Shown piece by piece: positions 6,878 through 12,585 of a stretch of DNA of 12,585 bases. How positions within the stretch are numbered: position 1 is the first letter of the stretch; each line of letters starts with the position of its first letter. The notes below the pieces were generated by a model. The model did not search any database and was not told the DNA's origin. It was given only the letters and a program-made list of their open reading frames with translations. The stretch covers positions 1 to 12,585 of the forward strand of contig JAEZAU010000035.1 of NCBI GenBank assembly GCA_023430325.1. Reading direction: 5' to 3'. A program made the translations under genes and the position numbers. The stretch comes from Bacteroidota bacterium (GTDB taxonomy: Bacteria; Bacteroidota; Bacteroidia; Flavobacteriales_F; PHOS-HE28).

Positions 6878-7711
6878 ATGTTCGCGCCCGCCATACGGTC
6901 TGCCTTACGTTGGTTCACACGACATATACCCGTGCGTGGCAGGATGAAACTGGCGGACAAGCTCGGTCTTCTTGCAGCACCGGAGGGACCGCAGATCCAC
7001 GTGGTGAACGGAATGCGTATCGAACTGGACCATTCCATACTTACACACCGCCTCATGTTCTACGATCTCTACGAAGAGAACGTGATGAATTTCCTGAAAG
7101 GGTATCTGAAGCCTGGTATGACCGTCTTCGATCCGGGGGCGAACCTTGGATATTTTGCTGCAAAGTGCCTGGGATGGATCAGACCCGGCGGAAGAGTGAT
7201 CTCCTTCGAACCATCACACACCTGCCTTGACCGGCTGAAGTTGAATGCGGACCTGGAGGATTGGGAACTGCATCCGATCGCTTTGACGGACCATGTGGGT
7301 GAAATGACCTTTTACGATACGCCGCGCGTCATCTCCCGTGGATACGCCTGCCTTGAAGGAGTTGCCGATCCAAAAGACCGGATAGAGCATCCGGTGCATG
7401 TGACAACGATCGATCGCTTCTGTGAGGAAAAGAAGATCGGACGGATCGATTTCCTGAAATTGGATATCGAGAGATCTGAATTGCCTGCATTGAAAGGTGC
7501 CCAAAGAATGATCGCCGAACATGCCATTCCGGTCATCTTGATAGAGACCACTCTTCTTACGGATTCCGATCGCGAAGCAGTCACCAGGATGGATCTGCTG
7601 CTTAGGAATGCCGGCTATTCATCATTCCAAGTGGAAAGGAACGGGAGACTGCGGCCCATCGATGTGCTTACGCGGCGATCGTTGCGCGAGGATATCATCT
7701 GGAAGTTGTGA
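6878..7711 (+). CDS. FkbM family SAM-dependent methyltransferase
   Basis: 277 residues from the ATG at 6878, eight bases after the glyA stop. It is predicted to transfer a methyl group from SAM to an oxygen on a small molecule or glycan, as FkbM-family enzymes often do. Seen: SAM-binding motif I VFDPGANLGYF at 83-93 (family form usually VDVGANxGxF), acidic ribose-contact region VISFEPS at 107-113, and the conserved FLKLDIERSELPALKGA block at 192-208, where most relatives have a Gly at the position of Arg199. The frame is open upstream to 6746 inside glyA, but that extension is in an overlapping frame and lacks any family match. The substrate is unknown. The polysaccharide genes are about 2.7 kb away and on the other strand, so a link to glycan methylation is only a guess. 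Its 3' end overlaps the convergent HTTM gene by 17 bases. Confidence 0.9.
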   Translation: MFAPAIRSALRWFTRHIPVRGRMKLADKLGLLAAPEGPQIHVVNGMRIELDHSILTHRLMFYDLYEENVMNFLKGYLKPGMTVFDPGANLGYFAAKCLGWIRPGGRVISFEPSHTCLDRLKLNADLEDWELHPIALTDHVGEMTFYDTPRVISRGYACLEGVADPKDRIEHPVHVTTIDRFCEEKKIGRIDFLKLDIERSELPALKGAQRMIAEHAIPVILIETTLLTDSDREAVTRMDLLLRNAGYSSFQVERNGRLRPIDVLTRRSLREDIIWKL

Positions 7712-8510
7712 TCATTCTCATGCGACCTGGTATCATCAACAGTTTCCGTACTTCACGATCATTCATCCAGATCGGATAACAAAGTATAAAAGCAAAGGCC
7801 ATTTCCGGGATCTGGAAAATGATCGCGGTGACAACATGGAAAAGAATGCCCGCGATCATCCAGGGTATCCGTGTTCGCTGGAACCATATCGCGATCGGAA
7901 AGGTGATCTGGAAAAGCAAGGTCGACCAAGTCAGGAGCATCATCACGACCGGCCACCTCAACAACCATTGCGGTCCATATAGCGGATCGGAAACGACCAC
8001 AGCGATGGCATCGCCACTGATCCACAGATCGCCTGTCATTTTGTGCATTGCCGTAGCCACGTAGGCGATCAACAGCTGCAGCCGCACGATCCAGAAGGCG
8101 GCCGTTCCGATGACGGAGGGATGTTCACCTTTTCGTGGCTCCGGCAGAAAGATCAGCCAGAAAAGCATGTTGGAGATCAGTTGCTGGCCGCCGCTGGATG
8201 CCAGCCACGCCTTGTTCATCAGGCTGGTGAACAGCGCCCAGATCATCACTGAAAGAACGAGGTCCGATCGGCGCAACAACTGGAACGTGGCCAGAAAAAG
8301 TAATATCGCAACGCCCACCACTTCCCACCCTTCCGCCCAACTGTTGAACGCGTGCGTAAAGGACCGGGCGAAGCCCGGCGCCGGTAGTGCCGGAGAGATC
8401 GGATCGGACCACAATTCTTCCATCGCGGGAAGGGAGGTCAGGATGAAGCCGATCAACCACACATGCAGCGCATGACGGAACAGAACAATGCTGTTGGGCG
8501 AGACCTTCAC
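7695..8510 (-). CDS. HTTM-domain multi-pass membrane protein (vitamin K-dependent gamma-carboxylase-like)
   Basis: 271 residues from the GTG at 8510. Seen: many hydrophobic segments spread over the length, the motif AMHKMTGDLWISGDAI at about 154-169, which resembles the HK..G..W..G.A block of HTTM (horizontally transferred transmembrane) proteins, and FHVVTAIIFQI at about 224-234. The lumenal C-terminal part of eukaryotic gamma-carboxylase is absent, so carboxylase activity should not be assumed. The frame is open to an ATG at 8573, but the GTG at 8510 overlaps the upstream gene's stop as GTGA and removes a 67-base overlap, so it is preferred. It is paired with the small membrane-anchored gene before it, and the coupling suggests a joint complex. 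The biochemical role of bacterial HTTM proteins is largely unknown. Confidence 0.8.
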   Translation of the reverse strand: MKVSPNSIVLFRHALHVWLIGFILTSLPAMEELWSDPISPALPAPGFARSFTHAFNSWAEGWEVVGVAILLFLATFQLLRRSDLVLSVMIWALFTSLMNKAWLASSGGQQLISNMLFWLIFLPEPRKGEHPSVIGTAAFWIVRLQLLIAYVATAMHKMTGDLWISGDAIAVVVSDPLYGPQWLLRWPVVMMLLTWSTLLFQITFPIAIWFQRTRIPWMIAGILFHVVTAIIFQIPEMAFAFILCYPIWMNDREVRKLLMIPGRMRMITTSR

Positions 8511-8920
8511 TCCTTCCCCAATTGGATCCGCGTTATACTTCGTGCTGTTGGCGATCGCGGATCGATCGCACATTGCATCAAAAGTTCATCACCACATCCT
8601 GCTTTACGCATCGCCCCGAGGATCGGCGGAGCTATCTCACCCTCCGATCGGATGGCAGCTGCAGCATGAAAAGCGATGTTCCGTTCGATCCGATCGATGA
8701 GGTAATGATCGCGCTTCGTTCCACATTCAATGGCCGCTGAACATTGCGGCGGATCCGGCGCGAACAATTCCCATTTCTGGTGGAACAACGGCCGCGCGTA
8801 TGCCATGGACCAATACCAGAGTTTTTCCGGCACCATCGATCGTGGGAACGTATGACCGCAAAGCATCAGCATATGCACGGTCACCATTAGCACCACGGAC
8901 CATTTTGCTCGTGCTTCCAT
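8507..8920 (-). CDS. DUF5819-like small membrane-anchored protein with WELFAPDP motif
   Basis: 137 residues. Seen: one N-terminal membrane segment (about 7-24) with only a few residues before it, then YARPLFHQKWELFAPDPP at 41-58, followed by a soluble domain of about 80 residues, probably outside the inner membrane. The PLFxQxWxLFAPxP motif is what I recall as the hallmark of DUF5819-type proteins, which often sit beside HTTM proteins; the exact family is from memory. Four cysteines (60, 66, 109, 117) lie in the soluble part. The ATG at 8920 is followed by another Met at residue 12, so the start is not certain. The stop overlaps the HTTM start (GTGA). The gene is divergent from fahA with 52 bases between, and I see no TAnnTTTG box for it on the minus strand. 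Confidence 0.7.
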   Translation of the reverse strand: MEARAKWSVVLMVTVHMLMLCGHTFPRSMVPEKLWYWSMAYARPLFHQKWELFAPDPPQCSAAIECGTKRDHYLIDRIERNIAFHAAAAIRSEGEIAPPILGAMRKAGCGDELLMQCAIDPRSPTARSITRIQLGKE

Positions 8921-8945
8921 CTTTCTGCTTCCCGATCGATGCTTC

Positions 8946-8953
8946 TACCTTCG
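8946..8953 (+). promoter_or_regulatory. Possible promoter -7 box of fahA
   Basis: TACCTTCG differs at one base from the TAnnTTTG consensus and ends 19 bases before the ATG at 8973, the same spacing as the glyA box. It is weaker evidence than the exact matches elsewhere in the window. Confidence 0.35.
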
Positions 8954-8972
8954 CGCACCCCAACCGAGAACA

Positions 8973-10244
8973 ATGCCGAAGATCGACAAGGAACTGCGCT
9001 CATGGATACCTGTACCCGCTGGAAGTGATTTCCCCATCCAGAACATCCCGTTCGGCATCGGCAGTTGGAATGGCGGACCGCCTGTGCCAGTAACGCGCAT
9101 CGGCGATCGTGTGGTTGACCTTTCCATCCTCGCGGAGGCCGGCCTTCTTGATGGAACGGGTATCGCGCGTGAAGCATTCCTGGCACCTCAGCTCAACGAT
9201 GCCATGCGCAACGGAAAGTCCGGCATGCGGAAGCTACGCGAACGCCTCATCGAACTGCTTTCAGAAGACAACGCGGAACTGCGCGATGATAACGATCTGC
9301 GCGAAGATGCACTGCTTGCCGCCGGGCAAGTGAAAATGATGCTTCCCGTGCAGATCGGTGATTACACTGATTTCTACAGCAGCCGCGAACATGCCACCAA
9401 CGTTGGCAGCATGTTCCGTGATCCGGCAAATGCGCTTCTTCCCAACTGGCTTCATCTGCCGGTAGGTTACCACGGCCGCGCCAGCAGCATCATACCCAGT
9501 GGAACTCCGATCCGCAGGCCGATGGGACAGACCAGACCCGACCCTAACGCCCCACCGGTCTTCGGGCCAACGAAACAACTCGATCTGGAACTGGAGGTCG
9601 CGTTCGTCACTTTCGATGGAAAACCGCTCGGAGAAAGGATCACCACTGCGGAAGCCGAGGATCACATCTTCGGCTTGCTGCTTTTCAATGATTGGAGCGC
9701 ACGCGATATCCAGGCGTGGGAATATGTGCCGTTGGGACCTTTCCTCGCGAAGAACTTCGCCAGCAGCGTAAGTCCATGGATCGTTACGCTGGACGCTCTG
9801 GGACCGTTCCGTGTTGCAGGCCCTGCACAGGATCCGCAACCTCTTCCCTATTTGCGATCGGCCGGCGACCATTCATTTGACATCAGGCTTGAAGCATCAC
9901 TGTTACCAGAAGGCGGAAAAGAGAACATCATCTGCCGCACCAACTTCAAGCACATGTACTGGAGCATGACGCAACAGCTGGCACATCACACGGTGAACGG
10001 CTGCAACATCCGGTGTGGTGACCTGATGGCCAGTGGCACCATCAGCGGACCAACGGAAGATAGCTATGGAAGCATGCTGGAATTGACCTGGCGTGGCACG
10101 AAGCCGTTGAAGCTGGATGATGGATCGGAAAGGAAATTCATCCAGGATGGCGACACCATCATTCTTCGTGGTCATTGTGAGAAGGACGGCCTCCGCATCG
10201 GTTTCGGGGAAGTGAGCGCCAAGGTGCTGCCGGCACTGGACTGA
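8973..10244 (+). CDS. fahA: Fumarylacetoacetase
   Basis: Last step of tyrosine/homogentisate catabolism: hydrolysis of 4-fumarylacetoacetate to fumarate and acetoacetate in the cytosol. 423 residues, the full FAH length with the small N-terminal domain (about 1-120). The key residues line up with mouse FAH at a constant offset of +7: metal ligands Asp133 (DYTDFYSS), Glu206 and Glu208 (LELEV), and Asp240 (NDW); catalytic His140 (REHATNVG); plus Gln247 and Lys260. The only Met near the start is the ATG at 8973, preceded by a promoter-like box. No other homogentisate-pathway gene (hppD, hmgA, maiA) is in the window, so the pathway must be encoded elsewhere if complete. The neighbours on both sides appear unrelated. 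Confidence 0.97.
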   Translation: MPKIDKELRSWIPVPAGSDFPIQNIPFGIGSWNGGPPVPVTRIGDRVVDLSILAEAGLLDGTGIAREAFLAPQLNDAMRNGKSGMRKLRERLIELLSEDNAELRDDNDLREDALLAAGQVKMMLPVQIGDYTDFYSSREHATNVGSMFRDPANALLPNWLHLPVGYHGRASSIIPSGTPIRRPMGQTRPDPNAPPVFGPTKQLDLELEVAFVTFDGKPLGERITTAEAEDHIFGLLLFNDWSARDIQAWEYVPLGPFLAKNFASSVSPWIVTLDALGPFRVAGPAQDPQPLPYLRSAGDHSFDIRLEASLLPEGGKENIICRTNFKHMYWSMTQQLAHHTVNGCNIRCGDLMASGTISGPTEDSYGSMLELTWRGTKPLKLDDGSERKFIQDGDTIILRGHCEKDGLRIGFGEVSAKVLPALD

Positions 10245-10269
10245 GCTTCCCGTTCAACCGCGTTCATTC

Positions 10270-10277
10270 TACCTTTG
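10270..10277 (+). promoter_or_regulatory. Likely promoter -7 box of rel/spoT
   Basis: TACCTTTG is an exact match to the Bacteroidota -7 consensus TAnnTTTG. It sits in the 75-base gap between fahA and the Rel gene, 42 bases before the ATG at 10320. The -33 region shows no clear TTTG. No terminator hairpin for fahA was recognised in this gap. Confidence 0.55.
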
Positions 10278-10319
10278 TGATCATAGCGGTGAACGCCGCC
10301 GATCAGCCTTATTCACGGT

Positions 10320-12581
10320 ATGGACGATAGCTCAGCGGCCACTTCAAGGACTCCTGCACCAGCAACGGTCGCATCTCCGCACATCGATCCGGAGAAGGAG
10401 CGTGCAGAGATCCTGCGACGGTACCGCGGATTGTTGAGGGCGATCCGTGGTGAGCGTACGCCGGAGGAGACACGCATGATCCGCAAGGCGTTCAACATTG
10501 CGGTGGAGGCGCACAAGGATCAGCGGCGCAAGAGCGGTGAGCCCTATATCTATCACCCGATCGCTGTCGCACGCATTTGTGCAGAAGAGATCGGCCTTGG
10601 CGCCACCAGCGTCACCGCCGCGCTACTACATGATACCGTGGAGGACACCGATCTCACGCTGGAGGATGTCCGCGATCTTTTCGGTGACACGGTGACCACC
10701 ATCATAGATGGGCTCACCAAGATCGGCGGCATGCAGATCGCCACAAACAGCATGCAGGCGGAGAATTTCCGCAAAGTGCTGCTCACGCTCGCCGAAGATG
10801 TGCGCGTGATCCTGATCAAGCTCGCCGATCGGTTGCATAACATGCGCACCCTGGATAGCATGGCGCGCGAGAAACAGTTGAAGATCGCCAGCGAGACCAC
10901 CTACCTCTATGCGCCGCTCGCCCATCGTCTGGGGCTCTATAACATCAAAAGCGAACTGGAGGACCTTGCCCTGAAGTTCAAGGAACCTTCGATCTACGAG
11001 GACATCCGCATGCGCTTGAAGAAGGGCGAGGCGGTGCGCAAACGGTTCATCAGCCGGTTCACCCTGCCCATACGTGAAGCGCTGGACAAGGAAGGATTCT
11101 CTTTCGAGATCAAGGGCCGCACAAAGAGCGTACACAGCATCTATACCAAGATGCAGAAGAAGCATGTGAGCTTCGAGGAGGTCTATGATGTCTTCGCCAT
11201 CCGCATCATCATAGGCTCCACACCAGAACTTGAGAAGGCCGATTGCTGGAAGGTATATTCCATTGTCACCGACTATTACCAGCCCAATCCCGATCGGCTC
11301 CGCGATTGGATCAGCCTGCCGAAAGCCAACGGTTACGAGAGCCTGCACACCACGGTCATGAGCCCCGGCGGCCGCTGGGTGGAGGTGCAGATCCGCAGCC
11401 AGCGCATGGATGAAGTGGCAGAAATGGGCCTGGCTGCGCATTACCGGTACAAGGATGATGATGAGCACACCAGTGCGCTGGACATGTGGCTCAACCGCAT
11501 CCGTGAGATATTGGAGGATCCCAGCACCGATGCGATCGATTTTGTGAACGATTTCAAACTGAACCTCTTCAGTGATGAGATCGTGGTCTTCACACCCACG
11601 GGCGAAATGCGCAACCTGCCATCAGGCAGTACCGCGCTCGATCTGGCGTTCGATATCCATACGCACATCGGGCGCCAATGCATCGGTGCCAAAGTGAACC
11701 ACAAGCTGGTGCCACTGAGCCAGCCTTTGCGCAGCGGCGATCAGGTGGAGGTGATCACCAGCCGCAAACAACAACCCAAGGAGGACTGGCTCAATTATGT
11801 GGTGACCGCCAAGGCACGCCATCGCATCAAACAAGCTCTCCGCGATCAGAAGAAGAAACTTGCGGTAGTAGGCCGCGAAGCCGTACAGCGGCATCTGAGA
11901 AAGATCGGCGCCAAGACCGATACGGCCAATATCAATCAGCTCGCCGAACACTTCCACGCCACCTCACCCACTGACTTCTTCTATAATGTGGCGCGCGGCA
12001 GGCATGATATTGAAAGCATAAAGGTCACACCCAGCAAGGATGGACGGCTGCATCTGCCCAAGGTGAAAAGATCCGTTGAGGAACGTTCGCTGGAGGAAGT
12101 GGTGGCCGAGATCCGTGGAGGCGACAAGAACACCGCCCTGCTCATCGGTGAGGATCTGCACAAAGGTCAGTATAAACTTTCCTCCTGCTGCAACCCGATC
12201 GCTGGCGATGATGTCTTCGGTTTCATCACCGAGAACGAAGGCATCAAGGTGCACCGCGTGAACTGCCCGAACGCTGTGCAGCTCATGAGCAATTTCGCTT
12301 ACCGCATCGTGAAGGCCCGCTGGAAAGGCAAGGACATGGTGGAGTTCCTCGCAGGCATCAAGTTCAGCGGCATCGATGATGTGGGGCTGGTGAACAAGAT
12401 CACCACCATCATCAGCCATGAGCACAATGTGAACATGCGCGCGATCAGTTTCGAGAGCAACGATGGCATCTTCGAAGGCAAGGTGATGGCCTATGTACAT
12501 GACACAGAACACCTCAACGCGCTCATGGAAAAGCTCAAGCGCGTACGTGGCGTACGTATCGTGGAGCGCGTGGATCGCTGA
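10320..12581 (+). CDS. Bifunctional (p)ppGpp synthetase/hydrolase (RelA/SpoT family)
   Basis: Makes and degrades the alarmone (p)ppGpp in the stringent response; 753 residues, full length. Domains in order: an N-terminal HD hydrolase (about 55-200) with intact His79, His104-Asp105, Glu108-Asp109 and Asp170/Asn174 (KLADRLHNM); a synthetase domain (about 235-375) with GRTKSVHSIYTKM at 266-278, catalytic-region Asp290 (YDVFAIRII) and Glu355 (VEVQIRS); TGS at about 419-481; a helical and zinc-finger-like region with Cys623-Cys624, His645 and Cys649; and a C-terminal ACT domain (about 675-753). Both active sites look intact, so it should be the bifunctional type, as expected if it is the main Rel enzyme of a Bacteroidota species. 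The start at 10320 gives a Ser/Ala/Pro-rich tail of about 20 residues that may be unstructured. It appears monocistronic within the window, which ends four bases after its stop. Confidence 0.97.
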   Translation: MDDSSAATSRTPAPATVASPHIDPEKERAEILRRYRGLLRAIRGERTPEETRMIRKAFNIAVEAHKDQRRKSGEPYIYHPIAVARICAEEIGLGATSVTAALLHDTVEDTDLTLEDVRDLFGDTVTTIIDGLTKIGGMQIATNSMQAENFRKVLLTLAEDVRVILIKLADRLHNMRTLDSMAREKQLKIASETTYLYAPLAHRLGLYNIKSELEDLALKFKEPSIYEDIRMRLKKGEAVRKRFISRFTLPIREALDKEGFSFEIKGRTKSVHSIYTKMQKKHVSFEEVYDVFAIRIIIGSTPELEKADCWKVYSIVTDYYQPNPDRLRDWISLPKANGYESLHTTVMSPGGRWVEVQIRSQRMDEVAEMGLAAHYRYKDDDEHTSALDMWLNRIREILEDPSTDAIDFVNDFKLNLFSDEIVVFTPTGEMRNLPSGSTALDLAFDIHTHIGRQCIGAKVNHKLVPLSQPLRSGDQVEVITSRKQQPKEDWLNYVVTAKARHRIKQALRDQKKKLAVVGREAVQRHLRKIGAKTDTANINQLAEHFHATSPTDFFYNVARGRHDIESIKVTPSKDGRLHLPKVKRSVEERSLEEVVAEIRGGDKNTALLIGEDLHKGQYKLSSCCNPIAGDDVFGFITENEGIKVHRVNCPNAVQLMSNFAYRIVKARWKGKDMVEFLAGIKFSGIDDVGLVNKITTIISHEHNVNMRAISFESNDGIFEGKVMAYVHDTEHLNALMEKLKRVRGVRIVERVDR

Positions 12582-12585
12582 AGAG

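Noticed and set aside
5823..6878. 351-residue open frame on the minus strand
   Set aside because: It lies antisense to glyA, whose family motifs are unmistakable; the translation is His/Gln-rich without a recognisable motif and is a shadow of GC-rich codon use.
8511..8573. ATG at 8573 as start of the HTTM gene
   Set aside because: It would create a 67-base overlap with the upstream gene and a polar extension; the GTG at 8510 overlaps the stop as GTGA and begins just before the first membrane helix.
9261..9872. 203-residue open frame on the minus strand
   Set aside because: It is antisense to fahA, where the active-site residues are intact on the plus strand.
10626..11468. 280-residue open frame on the minus strand
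   Set aside because: It is antisense to the Rel synthetase/hydrolase region, with no motif and typical shadow composition.

Overview
The window looks like a mid-GC chromosome segment from a Bacteroidota bacterium, probably Flavobacteriales-like. The evidence is a short exosortase-type sorting cassette with a PID-type sorting tail, a polysaccharide tyrosine kinase ending in a long Tyr/Gly tail, an HTTM/'WxLFAPxP' membrane-protein pair, and TAnnTTTG-type (Bacteroidota -7) boxes in front of several transcription units. No rRNA, tRNA, insertion sequence or CRISPR array was seen.

Layout. (1) 1-4162, minus strand: a compact polysaccharide-export operon read right to left. It holds a Wzc-type chain-length regulator/BY-kinase, then a Wzm-type ABC-2 permease, then a Wzt-type ATPase that runs off the left edge. 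Gene gaps are 4 and 2 bases. (2) 4163-4327: a divergent promoter region with a TAnnTTTG-like box on each strand. (3) 4328-5558, plus strand: three translationally coupled genes, namely a 70-residue secreted precursor with a PIDGG-plus-helix sorting tail, a 185-residue mini-exosortase with the Cys/Arg/His triad, and a 154-residue multi-pass membrane protein. (4) 5595-7711, plus strand: glyA (serine hydroxymethyltransferase) followed by an FkbM-family methyltransferase. (5) 7695-8920, minus strand: a small membrane-anchored DUF5819-like protein coupled to an HTTM-domain membrane protein through a GTGA overlap. (6) 8973-10244, plus strand: fumarylacetoacetase. (7) 10320-12581, plus strand: a full-length bifunctional Rel/SpoT (p)ppGpp synthetase/hydrolase.

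How the genes work together. The left third is envelope biology: glycan polymerisation control and export on one strand, and a dedicated sortase system firing in the opposite direction from the same intergenic region. The most interesting element is the sortase cassette. After removal of the signal peptide and cleavage at the PID motif, its only visible neighbouring substrate would leave a peptide of roughly 15 residues containing a duplicated Pro-Pro-Pro-Cys unit. The right two thirds is mostly housekeeping metabolism (one-carbon, tyrosine catabolism, stringent response) with a poorly characterised membrane pair between. Every gap between genes is shorter than 300 bases.
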